The notes below the pieces were generated by a model. That model was not told the DNA's origin, made no database searches, and saw nothing but the letters and a program-made list of their open reading frames with translations. A stretch of DNA of 64,000 bases. Source: Halocafeteria seosinensis. Taxonomy: Eukaryota; Sar; Bigyra; Bicosoecida. Numbering within the stretch: position 1 is the stretch's first letter; each line of letters begins with the position of its first letter. Shown here in pieces: positions 21,115 through 34,802 of the stretch. Location of the stretch: positions 1 through 64,000 of the forward strand of contig LVLI01000278.1 in the NCBI GenBank assembly GCA_001687465.1, read 5' to 3'. The translations under genes were made by a program, and so were the position numbers.

Positions 21115-24100
21115 TTATTGCGTCTTATTTTGCATTGCGAGCAGACGCCGCATCAGACTGTTTTTGTCCTCAACAAGTGACTCCATTTCGTCGTCGCGTC
21201 TATCGATAATCTCACGGTTACTATTGTTAATAAACCTGATGGCTTGCGTCATTTCTCTAAAAGCTTGTTGGCTCTTCGCAACCATCTCACGCAACTGGGC
21301 GTTTTGCTGTCGAAGAGTCGCGGTGTCAGCCTTATCCCCTGGTTCATCCATGTCCTGGAGGAGCTCCTGGGTAGTTAAGCTATAGTGGTAGGTAACCGCC
21401 ATACATAAGTCTGTGAGCTCTTCCACTTTCTCTACTTCATCGTCCATTTCCGTACTGGCATCAGACGAAGCAGACTTCCCGGAATTGTCTAGGTCTCCAG
21501 ATGTAGGAACTTCATCCCCATTGTGTTGCGCCTGCTTGGGATACTGACCACCATTTTGCCCGATAACTTCTTGGGTCCCTTTCGAGGAATCCAGGCTCTC
21601 GGAAGCACTTCCTTGCCTTCCTCCAGCAGATGGCGTGCTTTGTTTCTCCCTATCGGTGGATACGGACGGCTCTTCCTGCATGTGTGTATCAGTCCAACTC
21701 ACTCCGTCTTGGCAACTGTCTTCTCGATTTCCTTTTGGTTCATCTGTGTTCTTCCCTGACGGTTTGGAAGAAGCGACATCATTTCCTTCTCCGTTTTCGC
21801 CATCTTCGTCCTGCTGCTCAAATTGGTTCTCGTCCGAACGTGACGTTTCTGCCTCACCCTGTCGCTCATTTAATTTACCGGCAAGTAATTTCAGTAGGTT
21901 TTGCTTTTTCTTTTTCCACCCACGAGTATCAATACAGCTTCCAGAAATAGCGTCGGACCTTTGGAGGTACACGGGCTCTTCATCATTACGGATTGCAGAA
22001 CTCTTTTCATAAGTATCAACAACTAAGGTATGGCTCCAGGTAGCATCCGTAACGCCCGCGTCCATGGTGTCATAAACGTTGCCCTCGCACTCGTTCACCT
22101 GATCTAACTTGTATGCTTGATTTGGATACAGCAGGGCGAGATTCATTTCTCCAGAAGGCCATACCTTAGCCCTCGTAATCCCGATACCATCTGCCGCTTC
22201 TGCAGGAAGCAGCGCGGGGATAAGGTGCAATTGTGTTAGGCCACCCAATAATAGCGGTGAAGTATTGACCAAGCTTGACGACGTTTTATCTGATTTTTCA
22301 GAAAGAGTAGACTTCGGCGTAATCTGCGAAGGGGAACGACCATGTGTCATTGGAGACCACAAGTCTGGGGACATGAACGCCTTAGAAGACCATTGGTAGT
22401 GAGAGCGAGAGGATGCCCGTTGTATGGGCGAAACTATTGACTGCCTTTTCGAGCGACCTCCCGCTACGAAGTGCAGCGACATATGTTCCATCAAATTAGC
22501 AGTGGACTTCAGCACGCCGTATGTGAGAAGTGGAGGCGATTCTAAGTTCTCATCTAACATTCTTCGAAACAATTGAAAGTGTTCGTCTTCATAATTTGTT
22601 CCGCTTGTGTCACCAATGTATACCCTCATAAAGTGCCCTACGTCAAGGCTGGCCATCTCACAAAAGTCGAGCGGCTTCCCAAATTCAACATCCATAGACG
22701 GTATTTGTACAGCAAGCCAAGTTGGTCCTTCAGCAAAAGTATCGTTCGAAGTCTCAAGTACTAGCCGCACTTGGGACAGCTGCGCATGGTAGGCCACTAC
22801 TGTTCCATGTTTCGTGTGGGGCTCAGCCTCCGGTGCATCAATGTAGACTAACCTTCTTCTATCGTCGAAGGATTGAGTCGAGTCTCGATAGGAATGTGAA
22901 GGGGTGGCGGAGGGTGTTGCACCTTTAGTTACAGGCGTCTTCAACGTAACTCTAGAGGAGGTATTCAAATTGCTAGTCAAACTAGCAAGAAAGTTCTCAA
23001 CGGATGCTTTTGCAATGTGCATCGTCACTTCATACTCCGCCGGAGCAGTCCAGATATCTCTTGGCAGACTCACCAAGAGGTTCTCGGCTTCCAAAATCAA
23101 ATGATTAAAGTTCTCGTGAAGCTTAAATACATCGCCACTGTTCCACACGGAGTGTCCCGAAATAGCCTGTTCGTAAATCGGAAGACATCGTTCCAGATCC
23201 GTCACCCACCCGCCGTAGTGTCGAAATGAGGATTCCCTTAATTTGATATGAATGCTTCTTAGTTTACTTAAGTTTCGGTGGATCCGTAGTTTCCTTAGAG
23301 TGTTAGTTTCAGGAATATCAGCCCAGGTAGGGAAAACCTCTCCTCCAGGTTCAGGGGAATAAGCCTCATCCGATTCCACAGGCCTGCTTTGCTTCACTCG
23401 GGATAGAATCAGTTCTCTTTTTTCCGTGCGTAAAGAAGATCTGTAGGAATCCATCGGTAGCCAAAACGTTAACTCAAACATTGGATCCCTTCTGAATCGT
23501 CGAGGTCTCTTCCCCTCCACAGCAGTCGCTGAGCTGGAGTACGGGTGATGGAGTTCCCACGGCCGATAGAAGATCTCCTCGGGGTTCAGCGATTCTTCAT
23601 CATTGGCTTCGCTCTGGAGAAGCCGGCAAATGAAATTCTCAGTGTTTGTGAGTCGGTTTCTCCTTAAATGTTCAACTACAGTATCGTTTCCGAGAACGTG
23701 TATCACATCTCCATGAGATGGGCTAATAAAGTCGTAATCCTCATTGAAAGGAGAAAACGTCACGACAGTATCTTCTTGACTTCGGAAGCATCGTGGAAGC
23801 AAAGATAAATTCAAAAAGTAGCCATTGACAGTAGCGTAGTGCCGAACTTCGCTCAGAGAGAAGCGGTCAGCCGAGCTACTTCGGCTTTTTCCATGGAGCA
23901 GAGTATGAATTTGAGAATACATCTTATTAATTGTCGTCCCATCAGTGCGTTTGCGACAGGCAAAATGTAGTTCAAACAAACGATCGTTCTTACCGCGCAT
24001 CACCACACCTGGCAAAGGGATGTTCGGAGCTGCAGGTACTAGCCATTTACTTCCGGGACTCCACCATTTCGGATGCAAGATATGCCGGTTGTGCTGCACC

Positions 24101-27100
24101 GAATTGACCACATGCCAGCTGCCAGCATATTGAGTATCCGCGATCTCTTCAGCCTCGATGTCTTCAGAGAGTTGAACGCACTCAGGGCACAACTCACGAC
24201 TACCTCCGTCTCGCTGTTGGCCATACAAATCAGGGACAATGCAGTCCACCCAAGCCGCGTCCGCAGCAACGTTTACAGTTCCAAACGAGATAGGTCTCCG
24301 TACATCGGTGTCTGTGGATAGTCGAGTCATCCTCACGTTGTGTTTTGAGCGATAAAAGTCTCCTCGGAGAGCAGAGGCAAGTGCCCGTGTATGAGGACAG
24401 GAAGCACCTCGAGCACATTGATACAATGTGGAGAGGCTCCTACACCATTGAAAGTGACATCTCCAAAGAGGCTCAGATGAAGGACTAGTTTTAGTCGTTG
24501 GAGTTTCCATTGATACGGCATTCTCCAACTCACGATGCAATACCGTGAAATTGTCCACCGGTATGCGGAATTCGAACCAATTTTGCCGGGAGTTACTACT
24601 ATGAGACAACGAGTACCGTTCTAAGATAGATCGAAATTTTGCACTTTGCTCTGAAGCTTTTCTAGGAGCCGGGCGAAGCCAGTTCTTCATGGCGTTCTCC
24701 ACAGGCAGAAACAACTTGATAATGACGCAGGCTATATCGAGACGCCCCATTATTGTAGGCCCAGTAGATGGATCCACCTTATTTTCCTCCGATCCCCCAA
24801 ATCCCTCGAGCAAAACATCGTATAGCTGATGAATACACTTCCCCGCAGAATACAGTGCGAGCGGATCTGCCTCGGCACAGCAACTGTCCATATGCATACC
24901 AAACCCATACTTCGGAAGCCCATCGATGCTCAAACCCGAATCTGACTTAAACGGATTCCGGAGGAGCTCCTCCCATTCAAGAGCATAAAGGGTAACGTAA
25001 CACGCACCAGAGGGTCGTTCACCTCGACGAGAATCCCCACTGTTACGAGAAGAGCTGGCCGGTTCACGGGAAGTCTTCTTCTTGTCATTACTCCGGGAAA
25101 GGAGAGCCCTCCGGAAAGTAGAGTTCTCTCTTGCAGGAATCCGGCTCTCTGCCTGCGGGGACTCTTTTAGTGTGCTCGAAATCTTGCGAAGGTTTTCATC
25201 CCCTGAAACTCTAAGTATCTCCGATGTGTACAAGATATTGCTTACCGAACCGCAAGTCCACTCCCATATGGAAGTCTGCCCCCCTTCAGTCGGCATATAT
25301 AGATGCAATAAAACGTCCGAAGGTATAGATGCCGGGGTTTGCTCAGCAGTGATATCCAACGAGCGAAATGACACAGTAGCATAACTAGGGTCAGGCACTT
25401 CTTCCGGCTCATTTTCCCTTCCGTCAAGTCTCGAAACGTCCGAGGAAGCATTAAGTTTTGCGCTGCAAGATACACCATTAAGTCTTACTAGCAGAACGCC
25501 CCCCGGAACCATTGTCCAAAATGATGAGTCATAGAGTAAGAGCTCATCAGGAGCCGTGACGGGGTATCGGAATGGATACGAGTACAACCCTAAAGGAGGT
25601 TTACAGTCTTCAGTCGCAATGACGGATACGAAGTCCTTCGAGGCTTCTAAAGATTTCGCCAGCAACCCGTGATTCTGAAGGCCCTGGTCAAATGCAGCAG
25701 TGTCAGAATCTTGAGGCAGCGGATCTAGTCTGTATACCATGGGGTTGCACCCAACGACACGGACGCCCTCAAACAATGCATCGGCTGCTTTGCATACCGT
25801 AGTATTTGAAGCAGCCCACTGACTGTGTGTCAAGAACGAGTCTTCACACTCAATGGAAACCAACGGCCCTTTATCCAAATCGACGATCTGAAACCGAGTA
25901 CGACGAGAATGAATGTTGAAAGCGTAGTCCTTCTCTTGGTCTACGCCTTGAACAGATCCCTCGTGAGCAGAGCTTTGCCCGTTCTCAGAAAGAAGTGTAG
26001 TGACGACGCAAAATAATGCGTTACTCATGACAGCATCCAGATAACTCAAACCAACTTCAATTTTTGTGGATTCCTCAGTACTGTCCCCTTGGATGGTAGC
26101 CATGGGGGCTTCCTTGGACTCAGCGTTCGAGTATCCCTTCAGCAAAGTCATCCCGAGCACATGGTTGACTACGTTGATGCTCGCCACTGAAAGTGTGTAT
26201 CTGAGGCTTTCCGGGGCCACTCTTACTGTAACCGAAATCTTGCTCAAATCGGATCGAAGGACGGACTCATTGTATGGAAGATGTTCCGTAAGGAAGATCC
26301 AGAGGGATAGCTGTTTGATAGTGATCGTCCAATCCCGCAAGTCTGATAATCCGCCTTCATGGTCATCACGAGTGCGTAATTTCTCAATGATGGCTTTGCT
26401 TAATGTCTTACACTCATCTACTAAAGATAACGCAGTCGACCTTACCATTCGGAGAATCGAGAAGGCCGATAACGGGGGTATCTTCGATTCGGCGCCACCA
26501 ACTTCTATGTTACCCATGGATCTTATCAGCTGATCTTCCTTCTCTTCCCAAAACGATATAACAATATCACTAACATCCAGTAACGAAAAGTGGGCGGCAC
26601 CATTCATCAATTGAAGCATTGATAAAAACGTGTTCGATGTGAGCTGCCCTGTGTTGTAAATGCGAGGAACAACAGCAATACCAGCTCGTTTACACTGCAG
26701 CCGCACCTCATTGGTTCTGGTCGGAGAGTCTCCTGGAGCTACATACAGATCCTGGAGAATGAATCGTGAATGGTCTGATGCGATTTCAGAGTGCCTGACT
26801 TCAACGAAGAGGCCGCTAACATAGACCTTCCAGAAGTCTTTTTTGGGTAATTGGGCGGGAACCTGGTGCAGCGATTTATCGCAAGAGAGAAGACGCCTTT
26901 CAAATGCCCGCTGGCGAACAAGCAGCCCCCATAGTCTTTCAAACGGTATGTCATTAACAAAGTCTGAAACAAATCCTACACTTGACAGCTTCGGGGTGGA
27001 AATTATGTCAGACAATATCAGCATTCCGGCGTCGCCATCTTCGCCCTTGCTATCATCAGCGGGATTGCTGACTGTTCGCGAAGAGTCATATTCCTTCGAG

Positions 27101-30100
27101 TACCGACAGGCACTATTAAGCTCAGTTATGAATCGCTCCAGAGAGGCTTGTTCCGAAAAGTGCAACGGCAAAACTTCTGAGAAAAACGGAGCAACGTTAT
27201 TTCCACACTCGCAATCGATGGACGATATGAACTCCGAGAGAACTCCGGTTCTCCCCTTACTCGAGTATCCAAACGCCTTGTCTAATGGTACGTTATCCAG
27301 GTTCAATATGGCGCTCCAAGGAGGGAAGGATGCATCGTCAGAGACTCGATTAGCCCCAGCGACACGGCTTTTCGCTAAGGTCAGCATTGCACATCTCTCA
27401 CAAAGGTTACTGCCAAGTTTCGCTGGATAAGTTTCCTGACCGTCTAAATTCCTCGTCAAGATTACTCCGCGCTTAGCAAAATCGCTCGGGAGAGGTGCAT
27501 TCAGTGAATGAAACGCTTCGAGGGGTAACGAATAGGTGCTGAGGTCCCAGTCAGCGTCCTTGTCCGAAGAGACATGCGTTTCCTCGGAGACCACCCATAA
27601 ATCAACAACACTGTTGTCTTTAGGATTCTGCAACCAGACTATGCCCGCTTGAGCGTCAATTGCTAGCACGAACTTCAAATGTTCCACATGCCACGAGCAT
27701 GAAAAAATATCCTTCCACATTCCCACGCTTCTTGCACGGCTTAAAGATGCCTGCCTAAGGTGGCTATCCATTTCGGAAGTTGCGCGGCGACGAGGAGTCT
27801 GGTCATCTTCATCAGAAGCTGAGAATGCAAAAGGCGACGAGAACGGTGCCCCAAAATGAGGCTGATCCAAAGAAGAGTCCCGAGGTGTTTCTTCTTCCTC
27901 GTCGCCTTTCTCAATTAACGCTGATGCATCGGAAAGCACTACATACCGAAGTTGCGAAACAGTTACAGAAAAGCGTTGAAGGTTCTCCTTTGGAGGGATT
28001 CGTATTGCTGAAACCATATGATTGCGGAGAGAAATTGTTTCGGTTTGAGTTGTCGGCGCCAAGAGCATCTTCCGCTGCCTCGCTGAGCGGACATAAGCAA
28101 CCGATGCGTAGAAAGAGCACATATCGCTACTAAAGCTCCTCACCATGGTAGAAAATTTTGCGGGCTCATGTAGAAGCTCACAGTAGTCATAAAATTCTTG
28201 ATGAATCGGACACCACCGCCTCTCAATGTACTCGCTCAAGACATTCGAGGTAATCATCGATTCCAACATGCGTTTTAAGGGTTCTGTATGTTTCAGCAAT
28301 TGATAATAGAAGGCAAAGCGTACGGAGATTTCGTCGGTCCCGCGATCTCTGGATAGATCTAGCGTATGTTCCGGCAGAGAATGAAGTCTGTGAAAGAACC
28401 TTTCCGTAAATAGCAGCGGCTTCAAACAACCTCTTCCATGTATCTTCAGCCAGCTTTGTAAAATGGGGAAGTCCTTCAGTGCTTCAGCAGCGTCCCCCGG
28501 GCTAACGGAATGAACGGCCCTGGTGAGACCCTTAATGACAGCAATACTTTGACCCAAACTTCGCCGTAGAGATTGTTTACAAGCCCGTTCATCTGTGTTA
28601 TCAAGAGGATAAATGTAGTGTCCTCGAATAAGCGAGGAGATCTTTATGGCACTCCAATCTGAAAAATCATCAAATAGTTCGGACACCCTGGAGAAGGTGG
28701 ACTGCCAGTTGTTGTATTTGTCCTCGGCATTAGAATACGAAATCTCCATACGCTTGAGTAACCTGTATATCAAAATCGCATTGAGGAGAGCTCCTTTCTC
28801 ATTTGGAAACTTTTTTGAAGGCAGACTTGAGCTGGTCGATCTCGTACTCTTCAGGAAGCGAATAACGCCCTCGCAAATATCATCTCGAAGAAGCAATTCG
28901 ACGGACGAAGCTACTCGGGAGTATAAAATGGATCGGACAACTTCAGGCTTTGTATGTGCCTCGCTGAAGAGACGCTCTCGGCATTCTTGCAAACTAATCC
29001 ACGGTGGGAAACAGGCAAATCTCCAATGATGGTCCAATGTTGTTGACGCATGGGCATCACTCAGTCCAAAATAGTCGCTCCTTTCTTCTCCGTGAGAGGC
29101 ATCCGTCTTATAAATGCGTGGAACGCTAGTTAAGAGGTGAACCGCATTCTTACCAACAGCATGGGAGGAAACAATTGATCCCACCCAGAAGTTCACCGCT
29201 CGGCGCCGTGAGACAGCCTTCAGAACTTCCGCCTGTACGTCACGTAAGCGAATGGATAGCCGAGGTGCTCGCCTATTTAAGCACAGTGTATCTGACAAGG
29301 ATAAGTCTATCTGACCCTTCCCCATCCACAATTTGAAATTACTATACTTCCTCGCGGTGGTCGAAGCATCCTCAAACGAATGTATTACTTCATGAATTCG
29401 CAAGCGGGGAATGGATACATACAAACAAAACGTTTCCTCAAACGAGCCTGTACGAAAGTTGATGGACGGGTCTTTCGGATCGACAGCAGTCTCAATATCG
29501 TCTTTCGTGGCAGTCAAGAGTCTTCCATTGAAAGGAGACCACTTAATCCCAGTAAGCTCCTCAGGCATGTCGCCTTCTCTGGATAGAAAGGGTTTGGGGA
29601 GATGTATCTCGAACTCACAAATTGATTTTGCGTTTGGGTCATGGCGAAGATGCTTCGACCAACCGTTTCGCAAGGCTTCGTATCGGCGACGCATTCGAAA
29701 TCTACCAAAAGACAAATTCTGCAATCCAAATGGCTTGCTAGAGCTCCCATTATGATTCAAGCGTCTAGATACGAATTCCAATTGTTGTCTGAAGAAACCC
29801 GTACTTCGTCGTAATATGGTATGCAAATTTTCATCTAGAGTATAAGAATCGAAAGAAAGCAGATTGTAGATAGTGTCGGAGGCACCTTCGTTGTCAGACG
29901 GTCGCTTGTACAGGTACCGATCATCGGGGAGAGCATCCGCAGGAGCTTCCGTTTCATCGTTAGCGACCTCCCAATTAGTTATATTTTCCTGATAGTCAAG
30001 CTCTAGTGCTTCGGACTTTTCGCTGTTTTGGCGGTGCTTGCCCTGTACGCTACTTAAATCCGAAACCAGAAGGCAATCACCGATGCACCAGTGCTCTGGC

Positions 30101-32778
30101 GTGTTTATACATCGCCAATACGCTCGAGCTGCACTTTGCTCCTGAGAGAATGGGATCTTCAAAGAGGAAGAAGGATGCCAATCGGCAATCACGTAATAAT
30201 GCTCCTTTTTTCGACTGTTGGGAGCACTGTAGCCGGCACTCGATGGTTCTGATACCCCCATCAATGGTGTTTCCGGAAGAGGCACTACACATCCATAGGA
30301 CTGCATTTCTCTGCGAAGAATCCTTCCAACTGTCTTTTCTGTGAGGCTTCTATCTTCATAATCACTGATGTGCCGGTAGAATTCATGTCTATCGTTCCGA
30401 AGTATCTCCATGACCTCGTTGGGCTCTACGTCCTCGTCACCACCAACGAGGCGCGCAAGGTTACAAAACGTCATCGGGACGCTGATCATAGATCGGTAGG
30501 CATCGTGGTTTCTTCCAGTTGTATCATCTCTTGTTCTCCGAGATTTCCACTTCAGTTTCTGTCGCAGCGTTCCCAGAACGTTTTTTGAAGTGGTACTCTG
30601 CTTCATTTCAGAGGCATATTTCCAGCACAGCTGTCGGATAACCGACCCTACGCCCAGTGGCACAGCTACATATGACGAGGGTGACACGAACTCCGACCCT
30701 GCCTCACTCGATTGGCATTGGCACCCATCTGCAACAGGACTTGTATCCATCTCATTAATGCGAGCAAGTTCAACTTGCTGGCGATACGCGTGCAACATGG
30801 ATGCATAATCAAATTTCAGCTGGGTTTCAGTCACCCGCCAGAACAACAACTGCTCTTCCGGAGAAAGTAGTTTTTCTATTTTTCGACAATGCTGTACTAA
30901 CTGGTCCCGCTCCCTTCCTGTTGCCTCGTTATTCCAATTCATGTGCTTATCATGGAAGCCCTTTACGGAATACGAGTCAATATCTTGGATCCACAGAACC
31001 CGGGCGTCGTAATTTACTTCTGATTGAGAGAAAACATAAAAGTAGCCGTCGCTGCGTCCAGCCTTCTGAGCGTGCGCAGTTCCATCTCCTCGCGCAGAGA
31101 CGTTGAAGGGGAGTCTACTACGCTGGACACTAAGAATCGAAAAGCCCGGTAGTCTCAGACGGTCTAGAATAAGTCCGCCAAACCTATGAGACCAAACTCT
31201 TTTACATTTTTTGACGTAACTTAGCAGCATGAGACTGAGAGTACTTTCCCGGAGCGAAAGTTCTCTTTTATCCAATCCTTCAGCAGAGTTCGTATCCCGA
31301 AACGATTTCATTTTTGAGTAAAGTAAATTATGAATAAACAACCAGTAGTATCTTGCCCGTACCCGCGACCTTTCTGTAAGCTCTCCATGAGAGGGATCAT
31401 GCTTTGCCGCCCATAAATATCTCGAAACAGTCTCATATTCAAGGCCAATAGAGTTGCGCACTTGAGCAGGAGATGGAGCATGTTTACTGTTTTGTTGCCG
31501 TTGTTGCGAAGACAGACATAGATGCAGAAAAGGTAAGATGCTCTTTATAGTATAAATCGATAGCGACACATGAACCTTCGGTATGAATACCTTCGTCATG
31601 TAGGTTCGCTTGATTCTGCCGAAAGAGTACTTCGTGACAGTGCCTGTGAGGAAGAAAATGTCCCACTTAACGCATCAACTGGTAACAAACACCCTCTACT
31701 TACGGGATATAGATGCAATGAAAGACAAAGGACGGATGATTACTTCTTTTTCATTCGTCCTCTCCTTGCCATCAGTCGGGCCTTGGACGAGCACACAAGT
31801 GAGCCTGTGAATTAAGATCTTCTTCTCTTGAGACACGGGAGATATTCCGTAGTCGACATCGTCTTTAGGTGCTTCACCAAGGGGACTTTTGTGGAGATGC
31901 TCATCGTTGTCCTCCTTGGGAGATATTTGCTCAAAAGAAAACTGTCGAAGTGCTTGCAGTGCCGCCATTGACTCAGAACAGCGCTGATGCACTTCAGTTT
32001 GGCAGCGTACCCCGGTCCAGCTATGTGAACGAGACCTCCGGGTCTTACTCTTATTGATATCGCTTCCAAGATACACACTTCTTGCCAAGTCCGTATCATC
32101 CCGTGTCCTTGTTTCTACCTTTGACGGCGAAAAAGTATGGTTAATTTCGTCTCGTACAGAGCATGCTGGTCCGATCAATATCCTATTAATGGTAAACCTC
32201 AGTTTTTCCTTCAAGTATTGTCCCGACGGGTCAGTCAAATGCACGCAAATATTGTTTAAGTCAAAAGTGCCTCGCTTGGTCAGAAGCGTACTAACACGGG
32301 CGATAAAATTGTTCTCCTTGTCTTCCTCATCCGTAGAGGATATAGCCGCATCCCGCAGTCTCCTAACTAGTAGTTTCTCAAACGCAGCACGGGCAATAGA
32401 TGTGATGTCTTCGGCATTCTTGCCAGTTCCCTTATCCTGCATCACCTGTTCTAAAAACGTATCCCGATCCACGGGAGAAAACTCAAGATCGACACCATCT
32501 ATTTCGATCCGAAGTTCCAAATCCCTCTCGATGAACTTCCGCGTGAAGACCCACAGTACTTTCCGGTTGAGGACCAGTCTTAAGCGTTTGACTTTGCCCC
32601 TTTGAATCGTAAGGGGAAGATCGAAGTCCTTGAATGCTTCGGACTTAATGCTCGTGCCAAAGATTTCCACGCCATATTGACCAAAGAATCGCCCTTCTGC
32701 ATGCTCCAAATCAATGAATTTCGAGATCGCAGCCACTCGTTTCAAGATTTTTAAAAGTAAATTCACCACCGGTAGCAT
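21115..32778 (-). CDS. Giant bridge-like lipid transfer protein (chorein/VPS13-like)
   Basis: Two exons, 32778-31704 and 31643-21115, with one 60-base intron, encode about 3,867 residues. The second exon is a 10.5-kb uninterrupted frame. The N-terminus resembles the chorein domain: YGVEIFGTSIKSEAF, FDLPLTIQRGKVKRLRL, then an IEIDGVDLEFSP strand, as in VPS13, ATG2 and BLTP3. The rest is mostly beta-rich sequence with few recognisable motifs, as expected for the long hydrophobic groove. Near the C-terminus come an acidic disordered stretch and a coiled coil (about 3,800-3,867). Such proteins bridge two membranes and conduct bulk lipid. The WD40-like VAB and DH-like regions of VPS13 were not seen, so the subfamily is open. 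The upstream exon is the natural start since it begins with MLPVVNLLLK. Confidence 0.72.
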
Positions 32779-33239
32779 CGTATACCCCCTCTATACCACT
32801 CCTGGTGCTACTTGAAACTACGCACGACGACAGAAAAAGCCAAAACAATCCATTAAACATGCTCCATTGGGACGATTCCCTTCTGCGACGTGTTTCGTTG
32901 ATGTTTTCGCCCAAAACTTCCTCCCACAGCTCATGTACTCAATCAAGCACGTTTCTATCATCAAATCATCACGTTCAATATGTCATCATCAATACTATAC
33001 ACGCGTGAATACGCTCTTGGATGTCCCAAAGCACTCTATACAAGACCAAGTTGAAGTTGAAGTAGAGCTTTCAGTATCACCGCCTTCGAAGTAGGAAGAT
33101 GGCTCTAGCTGTAGTGAGTCCATGAAAATAGCCCTTGCGCCAAAAGTTTGCGGAGTTGTTCTACGAAGACAACATGCATGTGCCATACCAACGTTGTACA
33201 TCTACGGATACGAATGAAGCGTTTATTTTCATTTGTCTG
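32779..33239. other. Intergenic region upstream of the lipid-transfer gene
   Basis: This is the 5' region of the lipid-transfer gene and the 3' end of the next minus-strand gene. No coding frame here has support. Confidence 0.5.
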
Positions 33240-34802
33240 TTACATGACTGCGAAATCGGCTTCATGACCATCGTTGGTTGTGGTGAAGGCAGTGGACCCT
33301 AACGTGTCCATTGTCACATCTCCTGCGCTACTGGAGGTCACCATGTATGAAGCCGAGCTCTCGCGAGAGCGTTTCTTCTTGCCTTTTTTCTTCTTTTTAC
33401 CTTTCTCGGCGGTAACCACGGCAGGGTGTTCAGTCTGCGGAAGGGCATCACCAATACCAACATGCACCTCAGGAGCCCCCTGAGCCGCATGCTCCACAGT
33501 TGCTGTTTGCGCGGCAGACTGAGAGGCCGCACTTCGTGGTAATAACGGGCGCCGGTAATGCGCAGAACCCCCACTAGATCCTCCTCTCTTTTGAAGAGTT
33601 CGTAGAGGCTTCTCCAAGATGTCGCGGACAATTTTTCTCAGTGTAGTGTCAGATAAGTTGGGCCTCTCCGACAGTTTCAGATACTCTGGATTTCCATTAA
33701 ATTCCTCTCTAACTGCCCTAGCAATTGCATTGCGAATCTGCGGCACTGTAAAATCCTTGTCATTAGGACCACGACTTTCTTCAATCTTCCTCTGGACAGG
33801 TTCCGTCAGTTCAGGGGGCCATTTCTTGTGTCTACCGCAGTTGGAATACCGAGTTTCAGTCAATTTCTCCACAATTTCCTCAGGAACGTCATGTTGCGTA
33901 TTCTGGGGAGAGGCCTCCGCTACATGTCCATATCCTAGGTCGTGGAGCCTTGACACAAGTGATTTTTTCCACCTGCGGATTGTATTTGCAGGTATGGTCT
34001 CCTTAAACCACTTTCCTAAATCCTCGTCGTAATTTGTCAGCTGGTCGTAAACTCTTCTCCAGGTAGCCCTTCCATGTTCGACTCCAATTTTTGTCCACTC
34101 TCTTACTGTCTGGAAAATCCTTTCATGTGTTGTTTGGTCACTTCGCCGGATCTTCGGTTTTCGTCCCCCGGTCGAAGACTGGGTTGCACTTCGAGCACTT
34201 CGGCTCTCTCTTTGTCTCTCCTCGTACTCTTCTTCCGAATCCTCATGGATTCTTCCCCCGCTACGTGTTGTGCTGCGAGGTGATGTATCCCTGTTCTTGC
34301 GTTTGCTATGCTTGCGGGATTTCTTCCGTGGTCGAGAACCTTCACCCTCAAGTTGCTCAGCCCCTTGCTCATGTTCTTCCTCATCGGGTCCCATTAAAAG
34401 CGCAGGAGCACCAGCCACGTCCGGTACATTTTCCTGGATTCCCTCCACGTTTAACGCTGCCTGCGCTTCGGCGTCGGCCTGTTCGAACGATTGGGCAGAT
34501 GCTTCATTCCGAGACTTTTTGCTGCGATGACGCTTTTCCTTCCTATCTCTTTTCTTCCGGTCCTTTTTCTTGGCCGGTGTTGAGATGTGGAAATCATCAA
34601 ACGCTGCGCTCGATTGTTGTTCGTGTCCGCTTTCGGTACCTTGAACAGCCATTGTCACATCTTCGCCTGCGTTAGCATCCATAACGGAAGGGTCTTCATT
34701 GGTCCTCAGAACCCCTTCCGTGTCTGCTGCTTCGGTGGAACCTCGTTGTTTACTACGAGATGACCTCTTGACCTTGCGAGACATTGTAACTCGTCGTTTC
34801 AC
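33240..34802 (-). CDS. Basic nuclear protein with helix-turn-helix-like segments
   Basis: Single exon, 520 residues; a second ATG lies six codons in. The first 220 residues are disordered and carry Lys/Arg clusters that look like nuclear localisation signals (KKDRKKRDRKEKRHRSKK). Residues about 225-300 form a helical block (HERIFQTVREWTKIGVEHGR, IRRWKKSLVSRLHDLGYG). A second block at about 310-400 contains GRHKKWPPELTEPVQRKIEE and LSDTTLRKIVRDILEKPLR. The pattern of TIRRWKK followed by GRxxKxxxEL recalls the N-terminal DNA-binding domains of transposases and tyrosine recombinases, but no catalytic domain follows. It may be a domesticated DNA-binding protein. The C-terminus repeats a Lys-rich run. 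The family is not firmly recognised. Confidence 0.7.
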   Translation of the reverse strand: MKRRVTMSRKVKRSSRSKQRGSTEAADTEGVLRTNEDPSVMDANAGEDVTMAVQGTESGHEQQSSAAFDDFHISTPAKKKDRKKRDRKEKRHRSKKSRNEASAQSFEQADAEAQAALNVEGIQENVPDVAGAPALLMGPDEEEHEQGAEQLEGEGSRPRKKSRKHSKRKNRDTSPRSTTRSGGRIHEDSEEEYEERQRESRSARSATQSSTGGRKPKIRRSDQTTHERIFQTVREWTKIGVEHGRATWRRVYDQLTNYDEDLGKWFKETIPANTIRRWKKSLVSRLHDLGYGHVAEASPQNTQHDVPEEIVEKLTETRYSNCGRHKKWPPELTEPVQRKIEESRGPNDKDFTVPQIRNAIARAVREEFNGNPEYLKLSERPNLSDTTLRKIVRDILEKPLRTLQKRGGSSGGSAHYRRPLLPRSAASQSAAQTATVEHAAQGAPEVHVGIGDALPQTEHPAVVTAEKGKKKKKGKKKRSRESSASYMVTSSSAGDVTMDTLGSTAFTTTNDGHEADFAVM

